The notes: generated from the letters alone by a model not told the origin. A DNA stretch of 64,000 nucleotides from Akkermansiaceae bacterium (GCA_015062045.1 SUVJ01000003.1:1-64000), one strand, 5' to 3'. Shown: positions 24,139 through 33,440, counted from the first letter of the stretch. Numbers and translations are program-made.

Positions 24139-27100
24139 ATGGGAGACCTCAACATCAGCGCCATACTCAAAGAAGCAAAAGACCGCAAGTGGGATGACCG
24201 CACGCTGGCGCAGCGTGCCGTTGATTTTGCTGAGAAATTGCGGGATGACGCCGTGCGCAAGCTCACCTCAGACGAGCGCTCCCTGCTCTCTGCCCTCAGC
24301 CGTTTGGCGGCAGAAGAAAAAAACAGAACATTTTTAGAGTCTCTGTGCAAGGGGGTACTCAAAGGTAACAGCGATACGCAGCAATGTGATACGCTGCGTA
24401 AATTGCTGGCAGAATACGGTGGGGTGCCCACATTCTTCGGTGCCATGGCACGCCTGCGTTTCAAGGCTGCGGCATTAGCCTCCCGCGGCATGCAAGGCAC
24501 AGCCCTCAGCGAGATTCGCCGCATCTTCCGCTCCACCTTCGGGGAGCTCACCCTACCCACCCGCATGGATAAGGTGGATAAAAAAGTAAGAGAGTGGAGC
24601 AAGGATAAACTGGTGCCGGCACTCTCCCCGCTATCCCCCGCCGTGTTCGGCCCCAAAACGGCAGAGCAATACCGCCACCACTTGGAGTCCATACAAGCAC
24701 GCCAAACAGGCCTGGGGCTTACCATTCAACCGTGGCGGCTCTGCCCCGCCATATCCCCCTATGCACCGCAGGCCGGGGCAAAGGATTTGGCGGAAAAGCT
24801 GCGTGGGCTCATCCGCACCTCCATGAGCGGCGGGCTCTCCACCCCCATCATTGTAGAGACCGGCACCTCAGAGCTGCAACCCGTCATCTTGGCCGGTATC
24901 AAACAAGCCCTGGCAGGGGCGGAGTTTAACCGCGCCAATGTGATACCGGAGCTACCGGCCTACCTCAACAATGCCGCAGCCACCTTAAGAGAGCTTACCG
25001 AGTGGAGCCGTAAGCGTGTAAGCAAGGGCGCGCTGCCCCTGCAAGTGCTCATTGTAAAAGGCAGCCACTTGGCGCAGGAGCGCGTGCGCCATTTTGAATA
25101 CGGTGCACAAAATGCAGCCGCCCCCACCAAGGCTGTGACAGATGCCCGATTCAAACAACTGGTACACACCGCCATTTGTGCAGATAGCAAGGTGCTTACC
25201 CCCGTTATCGGCACACACAATTTCTTTGATATCAGCTACAGCCTGTTGGACTGGGGCAGAAGCGGCCGCACCGGGCTGCCGTACCTCGGGTTCCGCGCCG
25301 GCTTGGGTAACCACATTGGCCGCAGTCTCACCAAGGAGGGGGCCTCCGTCATTCTTTCCACCGGTATTGAGGCAGAGGATGCCGAAACGGCGGGCTTTGA
25401 ACAATACCTCACCGCCTTGCTCACCGAGCTGTCACGTGCAGACGGTTTCCTGACTTACGGCTATGCGCCGGAGAGCGACTCCATGGGGTGGACCCGCATG
25501 CGCCAGCACTTCTTAGCCTCGCTGAGCGGCAGAGAAGAACCGCCGGCAGAAACCTTTAAGGCGGTAGATAACTTTATACCGGGCGATATGGCACAGGTAA
25601 CGGAAGAAGCCTATACCGCACAATTTTTCGCAGCGGCAGAGGCAGAGCATGACCGCCGCCAAGCCCCCCTGCCCCTCAACATCGGCGGGCAACAGGTGGA
25701 GACCCCGCTTACCTGCATACACCGCTCTCTCACCGCCCCCGGGTTTGAGGATTACCGCTACACCAGTGCAGACTTTGAGTCCGTTAACGCCATACTGGAC
25801 ATTGCCGAGTCTGCCACCAAACAAAAGCGGCAGGAGGCGGAATTGCGAGAGCAGGTGCTGAAGCTGGCTAAGTTACTGCACGCGCACAGAACAGAGCTGG
25901 GGGCATTACTGGTGCGAGACGCCGGGTTCAACTACCGGGATGCGGAGCACGAGCTGCTGTGCGCCATAGACGCATGCTACTACTATGAGCTGAGCGCAGA
26001 CCGCGACGGCTTAAAAGACGGCACCCAAGCCACGTCTCAGGGCATTATTGTGATAGCCCCGGGGCATATACACCCCTTGGCAGATGCCGTGGCAGCCATA
26101 GCAGCTGCCACCATCACCGGCAACGCCATTATTTACAAACCGGCATCGGGCAACGTGCTGCTGGGCAGCAAACTGGCAGATATTGTCAGAGAAAGCGGCC
26201 TGCAAGAACCGCAGTTCCAATTTGTACCCTGTCTGGATAACCAAATAGCCACCAAATTGATGACCGCCCCCTGCATCAGCGGCATCATTGCAGATAGCGC
26301 CCTATACAACATACAGCGTTTGGCAGAGCAGGCCCCGGCCGCATGCATTTGCAGCCGGGACTCCGGCATAACCACAGCCTACTTATCCGCCGGTGGGGAC
26401 CGCCAACAAACCATCCGAGACATCGCTCAGCACGCCTTCCGGCGCTCGGGGCAAAGCCCCACATGCCCGCACGTGTTACTGGTGCATGCAGATGTGTATG
26501 ATAACCAATCCTTCATCAACGAGCTCAAAGATGCTGTCAGCGGGTTAACAGCCGCCCCCGGTTGGCGACAAGAGGCGGTGTTAGGCCCCTTAGCCGCCCC
26601 GCTTACCGAGCAAGAGCGCCAAGAGCTCAGCCAAGTATACGCACAAGAGACCTGGCTGCTCAAACCCTGCGGGCAAGAGATAGGTACGCTCATATACACC
26701 CCCGGCATACGCACCGGGGTGGCCATAGACAGCCCGCTGCTGCAACACATACGCAAACTGCCCATACTGGCACTCATGCGTGTGGAAAGCTCAGAGCATG
26801 CCGCGGCCATGCAAAAGAAGCTCTCTTACGGCCAAGCCGCCATTATCTACTCGCAAGATGAAGCAGAAATCTCTGCCTGGCAACAGGCCATGGCAGATTG
26901 CTCCGCCCTTTACATCAACTGCTGCCCCCATGCTCGCCCTGCGTTGCAGCCGTTCGGCTCTTGGAGCCCCACCATGCTCAGCACCCACCCCGCACCGGGT
27001 GGCAAAAATTACCTGATACCGCTCTGCAAATGGGCGGAAAACGCCCGCCCGCAACGCCGCGGTAAGCAACGTAACATTGCCTTCAGCCCGTGGGAGGTTC

Positions 27101-27606
27101 TGGTACCCAAACCCACGCCCGATGAAGCCATGCGCCTTACCACTGCGGCAGATTCCATCTCCTACTGGTGGGAAAACGAGTTCGGTATCACCCACTCACT
27201 CTCCCCGCACCCCCGGCAACAAACAAACCTGCGCTACCTGCCGCACCCCGTATGCCTGCGTGCCGAAAATGAAACAACGGATGCCGAGATATCCATCGCG
27301 CTCATGGCAGCCCTTAAAGCCGGTTGCGAGGCATACCTGAGCACGGCCACCCTGCGCCCGTGGATGCCCCGCCACCTGGAGGGCTTGGGCGTACGCATTA
27401 CTCTGGAAAACCGCTTGGATTACCTGAAACGCCTGCCGGAAATTGCCGACACGGGAGTATCCCTCAGAGACCCCGCCGCCACCGTGCAAGACATGGCAGC
27501 CGCCGCTGCCTGCGGCCTCAAAATCAATAACTCACCCATTCTCGGCAACGCCAGAATCGAGCTCTTACATTACCTGCGGGAGCAATACATAACCCGTAAA
27601 CAATAA
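24139..27606 (+). CDS. PutA-like proline dehydrogenase/P5C dehydrogenase fusion, divergent
   Basis: 1155 aa. The layout matches PutA: a helical N-terminal region, a PRODH-like barrel (about 200-460, with LQVLIVKGSHLAQERVRHFEYG and VIGTHNFFDISYSL) and an aldehyde-dehydrogenase-like half (about 540-980, with GIIVIAPGH, ATITGNAIIYKPASGN). Many catalytic signatures are altered. The nucleophile motif GQRCSA of P5C dehydrogenase reads GQSPTC (771-776), so Pro replaces Cys and a Cys sits two residues later. The PWNFP loop reads PGHIHP. The ETGG general base appears as DSGI. FGGxGxSG reads FGSWSP. The RR pair of PRODH is not seen. The frame is intact over 3.4 kb with normal codon use, so the protein is maintained. 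It may lack one or both activities. Confidence 0.7.
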   Translation: MGDLNISAILKEAKDRKWDDRTLAQRAVDFAEKLRDDAVRKLTSDERSLLSALSRLAAEEKNRTFLESLCKGVLKGNSDTQQCDTLRKLLAEYGGVPTFFGAMARLRFKAAALASRGMQGTALSEIRRIFRSTFGELTLPTRMDKVDKKVREWSKDKLVPALSPLSPAVFGPKTAEQYRHHLESIQARQTGLGLTIQPWRLCPAISPYAPQAGAKDLAEKLRGLIRTSMSGGLSTPIIVETGTSELQPVILAGIKQALAGAEFNRANVIPELPAYLNNAAATLRELTEWSRKRVSKGALPLQVLIVKGSHLAQERVRHFEYGAQNAAAPTKAVTDARFKQLVHTAICADSKVLTPVIGTHNFFDISYSLLDWGRSGRTGLPYLGFRAGLGNHIGRSLTKEGASVILSTGIEAEDAETAGFEQYLTALLTELSRADGFLTYGYAPESDSMGWTRMRQHFLASLSGREEPPAETFKAVDNFIPGDMAQVTEEAYTAQFFAAAEAEHDRRQAPLPLNIGGQQVETPLTCIHRSLTAPGFEDYRYTSADFESVNAILDIAESATKQKRQEAELREQVLKLAKLLHAHRTELGALLVRDAGFNYRDAEHELLCAIDACYYYELSADRDGLKDGTQATSQGIIVIAPGHIHPLADAVAAIAAATITGNAIIYKPASGNVLLGSKLADIVRESGLQEPQFQFVPCLDNQIATKLMTAPCISGIIADSALYNIQRLAEQAPAACICSRDSGITTAYLSAGGDRQQTIRDIAQHAFRRSGQSPTCPHVLLVHADVYDNQSFINELKDAVSGLTAAPGWRQEAVLGPLAAPLTEQERQELSQVYAQETWLLKPCGQEIGTLIYTPGIRTGVAIDSPLLQHIRKLPILALMRVESSEHAAAMQKKLSYGQAAIIYSQDEAEISAWQQAMADCSALYINCCPHARPALQPFGSWSPTMLSTHPAPGGKNYLIPLCKWAENARPQRRGKQRNIAFSPWEVLVPKPTPDEAMRLTTAADSISYWWENEFGITHSLSPHPRQQTNLRYLPHPVCLRAENETTDAEISIALMAALKAGCEAYLSTATLRPWMPRHLEGLGVRITLENRLDYLKRLPEIADTGVSLRDPAATVQDMAAAAACGLKINNSPILGNARIELLHYLREQYITRKQ

Positions 27607-27724
27607 TGCTGTTACAAGTGCGGCAAAGCCTGCGTCAGTTGCCTATAGTCCGCTGATCAAGGCTTTGTCGGCACGCGCCAATTCCCCCACAACCCGCGCA
27701 ACAAGAAAGGACGGAAAGAAAGCC

Positions 27725-27753
27725 TTGCAGGGGTGAAAAAAATATGGTAGAAT
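27725..27753 (+). promoter_or_regulatory. Promoter TTGCAG-17-TAGAAT of pheA, leaderless geometry
   Basis: -35 TTGCAG at 27725-27730, 17-bp spacer, -10 TAGAAT at 27748-27753. The ATG at 27763 is 9 nt further on, so the leader is about 3 nt. Confidence 0.7.
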
Positions 27754-27762
27754 GAGCGGCAG

Positions 27763-28830
27763 ATGAGGACATTAGATGAGCTGAGAGCCGAGATAGACCG
27801 AATTGATGCGCAGATTGTGGCATTAATCAAGCAGCGCATGCAGTGCGTGCATGGTGTGGGCGAGCTGAAAAAAGAGGCAAACTCTCACATTTTTGTACCG
27901 GAGCGAGAAAGCCAACTCATCGATAAAATTTTGATGCACAACGGCGGGGAACTGCCGGAAAAAGGGCTCAAAAGCATCTACCGCCAAATTGTGAGCATGA
28001 GCCTGCATTTGGAGGGTGGCATCAAAGCCGGATATTTGGGGCCACCCGGCACCTGGAGTCACCAAGCGGCTCAATCCAGATTCGGGGACAGTGTGGAGCT
28101 GGTGCCCTACCCGAGCTTTCAACAAATTTTTCGTGCCGTGGAGGTTGGGGAAATCAACTACGGGGTTATCCCCATAGAAAACAGCACGGACGGCCGCATC
28201 TCTCAAGCAGTGGATCTGCTGGGCAGCACAGAGCTGCGCATCTGTGCCCAAATCCACCTGAATATCAGGAACTGCCTGATGGCCAACATAGAGCGCACCC
28301 AAATACGCAAGATATACTCACACACTCAAGTGCTGGGGCAATGCCGCGAGTGGCTGCGTAAGAATTTTCCGAAAGCCGAGCTGATATCCACCGCATCCAC
28401 CACCGTGGCAGCCAAGCTGGCACACGATGAGGTCAACAACGGAGCCGCCGCCTTGGGCAGCCCGCTGGCGGCAGAATATAATGACCTGAGGGTGCTGGAA
28501 ACCAACATACAGGACAAAGCCGGCAACACCACACGCTTTGCCGTTATAGGCAGCCAAACCACCACCCCCAGTGGGCAAGACCGCACCACCATCTGCTTTG
28601 GTGTACCCCACACGGCGGGTAGTTTGGTGGATGTGTTGAGCGTGTTTAAAGAGCACGGTATCAACATATACTGTATGGACTCACGCCCCACACGCGACAC
28701 AGCTTGGGAGTATGTGTTCTATATTGATGTGGAGGGGCATGCAGACAGCGACCCCTTAAATACCTGTGTAGAGACCCTACGCAAGCGCACGCCCATGTTC
28801 AAGGTACTGGGCTCTTACCCCGAGCATTAA
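27763..28830 (+). CDS. pheA: Bifunctional chorismate mutase/prephenate dehydratase (P-protein)
   Basis: 355 aa. The chorismate mutase AroQ domain covers about residues 1-85 (LDELRAEIDRIDAQIVALIKQRM). Prephenate dehydratase follows from about 88 (KAGYLGPPGTWSHQAA, YGVIPIENSTDGRISQAVDLL, NTTRFAVIG). The C-terminal ACT domain (GSLVDVLSVFKEHGINIYCMDSRPT) contains an ESRP-like DSRP motif for phenylalanine feedback. It carries two consecutive steps from chorismate to phenylpyruvate. It heads the run pheA-holB-yicC-gmk (18-nt gap, 4-nt overlap, 9-nt gap). Confidence 0.96.
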   Translation: MRTLDELRAEIDRIDAQIVALIKQRMQCVHGVGELKKEANSHIFVPERESQLIDKILMHNGGELPEKGLKSIYRQIVSMSLHLEGGIKAGYLGPPGTWSHQAAQSRFGDSVELVPYPSFQQIFRAVEVGEINYGVIPIENSTDGRISQAVDLLGSTELRICAQIHLNIRNCLMANIERTQIRKIYSHTQVLGQCREWLRKNFPKAELISTASTTVAAKLAHDEVNNGAAALGSPLAAEYNDLRVLETNIQDKAGNTTRFAVIGSQTTTPSGQDRTTICFGVPHTAGSLVDVLSVFKEHGINIYCMDSRPTRDTAWEYVFYIDVEGHADSDPLNTCVETLRKRTPMFKVLGSYPEH

Positions 28831-28848
28831 AACCTAACCGCTCCACCC

Positions 28849-29826
28849 ATGGCTTTTACCTACGAACAGGCATACACCTTGCTGAAAAACGCCCGCAATA
28901 ACGGGCGCCAACCACATGCCCTGCTCTTTACCGGCTCGCCCGATGCCGGTACACACCGCCTGGCCCTCACCTTGGCGGCAGAGCTGAACGGCGCACGTGC
29001 CACCGGCTTAGAGGGGCTGCAACACCCCAACTGCCGTGTATTGCGGCCCGGCTCCAAGATACGCACCATATCCATTGATGCCGTGCGCAGTGTAGAGCCG
29101 TTTCTGGCACTGCGGGCAGATGAAGGGGCTACCAAGCTCATCATCATAGACGAGGCGGACCGCCTGCTCACCGAGGCGGCCAATGCTTTTTTGAAAACGC
29201 TGGAGGAGCCCCCGCCGCAAACACTCATTATCCTCATTACAGAGATACCCAGCAAGCTACTGCCCACCATATTATCCCGCTGCGTGCGTATAGACTTGCG
29301 GGACTCTCGCCCCGGGGTACGCCTGAGCCGCGTGCAGGAGCTTTTTTTGCCATCCGTAAAAGCCGCCCTGCCCCGCGTGGGTAATGATGTGGCAGCCCTT
29401 GCATTGCGTGCAGATTTTCAGGCGCTGCTCTCAAAACGCAAGGATGAAATTACGGAGCGTATCACCTCTGCACTCAAGGCAGAGGCCAAGACAATATCCG
29501 AGGGTACGGACATTAAGAACTGGGAGGCCATGCAAAAAGACACGACCAATGCACGCATTGAGTCTGAGTACTTGGGCGAGCGCGAGCAAATGCTTGAGCT
29601 GCTCACCCTGTGCTTGGGGCAAGCCGTGTTGATAGCCTCTCACGCGCCGGATGTTCGCCCGCTTGCCCCCGAGCTGGCAGATTTGGCAAATAAATGCAGC
29701 GTGGCAGATTTGCTGCGCCGCATGCGCGCGGTGGATGAGCTGCGCACCGACCTCTCTTACAATGTGAACGAGGCCCTTGCGCTGGATTCACGCCTTTTAG
29801 ACATTATCGGCAAATCCCCCTTATGA
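28849..29826 (+). CDS. holB: DNA polymerase III delta' subunit
   Basis: 325 aa, clamp-loader subunit. The N-terminal AAA+ fold has IIIDEADRLLTEAANAFLKTLEEPPP (Walker B and sensor region) and TILSRCVRIDL (SRC motif), both diagnostic. The P-loop reads GSPDAGTHRLA without the GKT, as expected for delta', which does not hydrolyse ATP. A helical C-terminal domain follows. It acts with tau/gamma and delta to load the sliding clamp. The stop overlaps the next ATG by 4 nt. Confidence 0.88.
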   Translation: MAFTYEQAYTLLKNARNNGRQPHALLFTGSPDAGTHRLALTLAAELNGARATGLEGLQHPNCRVLRPGSKIRTISIDAVRSVEPFLALRADEGATKLIIIDEADRLLTEAANAFLKTLEEPPPQTLIILITEIPSKLLPTILSRCVRIDLRDSRPGVRLSRVQELFLPSVKAALPRVGNDVAALALRADFQALLSKRKDEITERITSALKAEAKTISEGTDIKNWEAMQKDTTNARIESEYLGEREQMLELLTLCLGQAVLIASHAPDVRPLAPELADLANKCSVADLLRRMRAVDELRTDLSYNVNEALALDSRLLDIIGKSPL

Positions 29827-30698
29827 ACAGCATGACCGGATTCGGGGCCGCCTGCGCCCCCCTTCACAACGCCACGCTCCGTGTTGAGATTGGTGGCGTT
29901 AACCGCAAACAGACAGAAATATCCGTATCTCTGCCCCGCGCTTGGGCAGAGCTGGAGAGCCAAGTGCGCGAGCTGGTGGCAGGTGCCGTATCCCGCGGGC
30001 GCGTCAATGTTACCATATCCCTGCAAACCTCGGCCTCGGGCGGTGGCATTATCTCTGTCAACAAAAACAAATTAGCAGCCTTACAAGCTTGCATGGCAGA
30101 GGTGGCAAACACCCTGCAACACCCCGTGGAACCCACGCTGGATGCCCTGGTACGCTTGGGCATCATTGCAGAAGAAAGCGAGGGAGATATTCCCCCCGAA
30201 ACCGCTTGGGCTGCCGCAGAGCCCGCCATTAAAGAAGCCCTGCAAGCCTTCCTGACCCTGCGTGCAGAAGAAGGAGCCAACCTGCGTGCAGACCTGCTGG
30301 GGCGCATCAACACCTTGCGCGAGTATAGGGAGCAGCTCATCGCCCGCGCAAGCGGCGTGCCGGCCCGCTACCGCGAGCAGCTCATGAAACGCCTGGAGGA
30401 AAGCGGCCTGCCGCTGCCGGCGGATGATGAACGCATCATCAAAGAAATTGCCCTCTTCGCAGACCGCTGCGATGTGAGCGAGGAAACCACCCGCCTGCTC
30501 TCTCACTTGGATCAATTTGAAAAGATTTGCGACAAACAAGAGGCCGTGGGGCGCACGCTCGACTTCCTTTGCCAAGAAATCTTCCGTGAGCTCAACACCA
30601 CCGGCTCCAAAGCCAATGATGCAGAGCTTGCCCAGCTGGTGGTTACCGCCAAAACCGAGCTGGAAAAAATTCGCGAACAGGTACAAAACGTTGAATAA
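29823..30698 (+). CDS. yicC: YicC family endoribonuclease-like protein
   Basis: 291 aa, full length. It begins MNSMTGFGAA, the hallmark N-terminus of YicC, and contains LRVEIGGVNRKQTEISVSLPRAWAELESQVRELV. The C-terminal DUF1732 segment shows DERIIKEIALFADRCDVSEETTRLLSHLDQF and GRTLDFLCQEIFRELNTTGSKAND. YicC has been described as an endoribonuclease involved in sRNA decay in E. coli. It sits directly before gmk, a very common bacterial arrangement, and overlaps holB by 4 nt. Confidence 0.93.
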   Translation: MNSMTGFGAACAPLHNATLRVEIGGVNRKQTEISVSLPRAWAELESQVRELVAGAVSRGRVNVTISLQTSASGGGIISVNKNKLAALQACMAEVANTLQHPVEPTLDALVRLGIIAEESEGDIPPETAWAAAEPAIKEALQAFLTLRAEEGANLRADLLGRINTLREYREQLIARASGVPARYREQLMKRLEESGLPLPADDERIIKEIALFADRCDVSEETTRLLSHLDQFEKICDKQEAVGRTLDFLCQEIFRELNTTGSKANDAELAQLVVTAKTELEKIREQVQNVE

Positions 30699-30707
30699 AA
30701 ATAAAAT

Positions 30708-31289
30708 ATGTTAGGCACACTTCTCATCGTATCCGGCCCGTCCGGCTCCGGCAAAACCACACTCTGCCGTCGTGCAGAGGCCGCCGGGCTTACCTCATAC
30801 TCCATCTCCTGCACCACCCGCCAACCCCGCCCCGGGGAGCAGGATGGCGTGGACTACCACTTCCTCACCCCCCAAGTATTTGCCGCCAAGGTGGCAGCCG
30901 GTGAGTTCTTGGAGCACGCCACCGTGCACGGCAACTCCTACGGCACCCTTAAGGCAGATATCATTGACCTGCTGCAACAAGGCAAAAATGTGGTAATGGA
31001 TATCGATGTGCAGGGCGCAGCATCCATCCGCGCGTGTGAGGATGCCATTATTCGCCGCGCCTATGCAGACATCTACATCCATGTGCCCGCTGCCGAGCTG
31101 GAGGCCCGCCTGCGTGGCCGCCAAACCGACAGCGAGGAGGTTATACAACTGCGCCTGCACAATGCCGCAGAGGAGGATGCCCGCCAAGGCGAATACCAAT
31201 ACGCCCTCATCTCGGCAGACCGAGAGGCGGACTACTCCCGCTTCCTCGCCCTGCTCACGGCGCTCTCCATGCGCACGCAGCTGGTTTAA
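30708..31289 (+). CDS. gmk: Guanylate kinase
   Basis: 193 aa. The P-loop SGPSGSGKTT is at residues 9-18, followed by SYSISCTTRQPRPGEQDGVDYHFL (GMP-binding) and NVVMDIDVQGAASIR. It phosphorylates GMP to GDP. The start ATG is 9 nt after yicC. The gene completes the pheA-holB-yicC-gmk run. No clear terminator is visible after the stop; the next promoter begins about 40 bases later. Confidence 0.95.
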   Translation: MLGTLLIVSGPSGSGKTTLCRRAEAAGLTSYSISCTTRQPRPGEQDGVDYHFLTPQVFAAKVAAGEFLEHATVHGNSYGTLKADIIDLLQQGKNVVMDIDVQGAASIRACEDAIIRRAYADIYIHVPAAELEARLRGRQTDSEEVIQLRLHNAAEEDARQGEYQYALISADREADYSRFLALLTALSMRTQLV

Positions 31290-31327
31290 ATAGCGCCCCG
31301 GGGCTCTGAAATTTATCAACAATGTAT

Positions 31328-31355
31328 TTGACATTTATGGCGGCAACGCTATAAT
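31328..31355 (+). promoter_or_regulatory. Perfect consensus promoter TTGACA-16-TATAAT, leaderless geometry
   Basis: -35 TTGACA at 31328-31333, 16-bp spacer, -10 TATAAT at 31350-31355. The ATG at 31362 follows 6 nt later. It is one of only two perfect -35/-10 pairs noted in the window (the other is at 6834) and drives the two-gene ART-like module. Confidence 0.8.
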
Positions 31356-31361
31356 AAACTC

Positions 31362-31577
31362 ATGGCAATAATACAAACCAGTTCATACGGCACGATTTCT
31401 CGGGAGGAACTTCAGCAAACTCGCGAGGATATGGCATTTATTGCCAATTATCTTCGCAACATGACAGAAGAGGAAAAAGAGGCCTACAGAAAAAACCCTA
31501 ATGCCGGGATGAAACGAATTACACTTCTCGCGGCTAAAAAACGCAAAAGCACTCACAAAGCCCCCCAAATATCATGA
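31362..31577 (+). CDS. Small putative antitoxin
   Basis: 71 aa, family not recognised. It is helical and charged (SREELQQTREDMAFIANYLRN, then MTEEEKEAYRKNP), with a basic C-terminus (LLAAKKRKSTHKAP). Its stop overlaps the start of the ART-like gene by 4 nt (ATGA). It is expressed from a perfect promoter with no leader. Size, order and overlap are those of an antitoxin preceding its toxin. No DNA-binding domain is obvious. An antitoxin role is inferred from context alone. Confidence 0.6.
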   Translation: MAIIQTSSYGTISREELQQTREDMAFIANYLRNMTEEEKEAYRKNPNAGMKRITLLAAKKRKSTHKAPQIS

Positions 31578-32146
31578 ATCTTGGGCTAATAATAGGGTAC
31601 CATGGGTGCTCTTTACGCACAGCGGAAGACGTATTATCCGGAAAAATAAAGCACTTACGCCCCAGCAACAGTAAACATGAATGGCTGGGAAAAGGCATTT
31701 ATTGTTGGGAAAACAGCTATCACCGTGCATTCGAATGGGCGCAACAACATGTCAAAGAGGGGGAGACTCCGGCTGTGCTCGGCATTCTCATCTCCCCTTG
31801 TGAATGTTTAGATTTAACGGATTCTGAACATTTGGATGCAATTGATTGCATAGCTGATACATTTGAAGCAAATTGTATCATTAAGCAGATAAACATACCT
31901 CAAAATAATAATCTGAGACACGATTATGATTGTGCGCTGCTTAACTTTTGCCACGAATATCGCAAAAACAGAGGCCTAACCCCCATAGATACCATACGTG
32001 CAGCCTTTTCTGAGGGAGAGCGCATTGCCGGAGGCAAATGCACATTCACCCGCCGCCAGCATATTCAATGGGCTATCATTAATCCTAAAAACAGCATCGT
32101 AGGGTACTTCAGACCGGCAGAGGGTATTTGCAACGAAAACGCATAA
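31574..32146 (+). CDS. ADP-ribosyltransferase-like protein (putative toxin)
   Basis: 190 aa. It begins with GYHGCSLRTAEDVLSG (His10, Gly11), followed by LRPSNSKHEWLGKGIYCWENSYHRAFEWAQQH (about 28-59) and PAVLGILISPCECLDLTD. A GYHG strand, then a W-L-G-K-G-I-Y-x-W-E-N block, and a later QHIQWAIINP is the pattern of a widespread uncharacterised family that I read as an ADP-ribosyltransferase (PARP/DUF3990-like) fold, with H and Y as NAD-contact residues. This is pattern recognition, not a search result. The gene overlaps its small upstream partner by 4 nt and is AT-richer than its neighbours, suggesting horizontal arrival of a toxin-antitoxin module. Confidence 0.6.
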   Translation: MNLGLIIGYHGCSLRTAEDVLSGKIKHLRPSNSKHEWLGKGIYCWENSYHRAFEWAQQHVKEGETPAVLGILISPCECLDLTDSEHLDAIDCIADTFEANCIIKQINIPQNNNLRHDYDCALLNFCHEYRKNRGLTPIDTIRAAFSEGERIAGGKCTFTRRQHIQWAIINPKNSIVGYFRPAEGICNENA

Positions 32147-32163
32147 AAAGCAAATGAAACGCC

Positions 32164-32192
32164 TTGACCCGAGGACGGCAGGGTGGTAGAAT
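32164..32192 (+). promoter_or_regulatory. Promoter TTGACC-17-TAGAAT of the MalY/PatB gene
   Basis: -35 TTGACC at 32164-32169, 17-bp spacer, -10 TAGAAT at 32187-32192. The leader to the ATG at 32220 is about 20 nt. Confidence 0.7.
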
Positions 32193-32219
32193 GAGACAAA
32201 TCAAACGTCTACTTGTTTT

Positions 32220-33377
32220 ATGATTAGGTTTGCCTCTACTGATTGTCGCCGCGAGACCGGCAATATCAAATGGGATTTGCAAGGGCCTTTGCCGTTCGGC
32301 ATTGCTGATATGGACATAGAGAGCCCTCCCTGCGTGGTGGATGCCCTGCAGGCGCGCCTGAACCACCGTTTTTACGGCTATGCCTTCATGACAGATGAGC
32401 TGAGAGCCGCCATCACCGCCTATCTGAAGAATAAACACGGTGTAGAAAACGCCCAACCGGAGTGGCTGCATGAGCTGCCGGGCTGCGTGCCTGCGTTTAC
32501 CTTGGTAGCCCGCACGGTATGCCCGAGCCCCGAGCATGAGGTCATGGTATGCTCCCCCGCATACCCGCCCATGCTGCACTGCCACGAGGATGCCCGCTGT
32601 AAACTGCTGACAGTGCCCTATGTGTTCAACCATGAGCGCTGGGAGTTTGACTGGGATGCTATGGAGGCCACGGTAACCCCCAACACAAAGTTGTTCTTGC
32701 TGTGCAACCCGCACAACCCCTTGGGCCGCGCCTGGAGCCGAGAGGAAATGGAGAAAGTGGCAGACTTTTGTGAACGCCACAACCTCATTCTCTGCTCCGA
32801 CGAGATTCACTGCGACCTCGTGCTGGATGAAGACAAAAAACACGTGTGTGCCCTTACTCTGCCGGAGCGTATTCAGCAACGCACCGTAATGCTCAGCGCC
32901 CCGAGCAAAACCTTCAACATTGCCGGTATTTGCTTCACCTACATGGCCGTGCCCAATGCCGAGCTGAAAGCCGCCATCCGCAAAACCCAAGGTCACAGCT
33001 TGCCCACGCTGAATGTGTTTGCCTATGCTGCATCCTTGGCTGCTTATACTCAAGGTTGGGAGTGGCACGAGCAACTGCTGTGCACCCTGCGCAAAAACCG
33101 ACAAACCGTTATTAACTATGTGGCGCAAAACCTGCCGATGATTAAAACACGCCACCAAGAAGCCACCTACTTGGCTTGGTTAGATTGCACGGCACTAGGG
33201 GTGGAGTCCCCGCACGAGTTTTTCCGCAGCAAGGCCGGTGTGTACTTGGACAACGGGGCCAACTTTGGCGACCCGCAATGCGTGCGCCTCAACTTTGCAA
33301 CATCTCCCGAGATGCTGTTGCAGGGTCTTTCCGCCATGAAAAAAGCGGTGGATGAACTCTACGCCGAGCGTGCTTAA
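32220..33377 (+). CDS. MalY/PatB family PLP enzyme (cystathionine beta-lyase-like)
   Basis: 385 aa, fold-type I aminotransferase. Motifs: an N-terminal IKWDLQGPLPFGIADMDIESPPCVVDAL (the WIADMDF-like signature of MalY/PatB), FLLCNPHNPLGRAWSREEM, ILCSDEIHCDLVL and the PLP-lysine block MLSAPSKTFNIAGI. Members cleave cystathionine to homocysteine and pyruvate; some act mainly as C-S lyases. It is transcribed alone from its own promoter. The closest functional call without a search is C-S lyase/cystathionine beta-lyase. Confidence 0.88.
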   Translation: MIRFASTDCRRETGNIKWDLQGPLPFGIADMDIESPPCVVDALQARLNHRFYGYAFMTDELRAAITAYLKNKHGVENAQPEWLHELPGCVPAFTLVARTVCPSPEHEVMVCSPAYPPMLHCHEDARCKLLTVPYVFNHERWEFDWDAMEATVTPNTKLFLLCNPHNPLGRAWSREEMEKVADFCERHNLILCSDEIHCDLVLDEDKKHVCALTLPERIQQRTVMLSAPSKTFNIAGICFTYMAVPNAELKAAIRKTQGHSLPTLNVFAYAASLAAYTQGWEWHEQLLCTLRKNRQTVINYVAQNLPMIKTRHQEATYLAWLDCTALGVESPHEFFRSKAGVYLDNGANFGDPQCVRLNFATSPEMLLQGLSAMKKAVDELYAERA

Positions 33378-33440
33378 AACACCCTGCCCCAATAAATCTG
33401 AGAAAAGCATTGCAAGCAAAGGCTTGTAGTGCTTTTTTTC

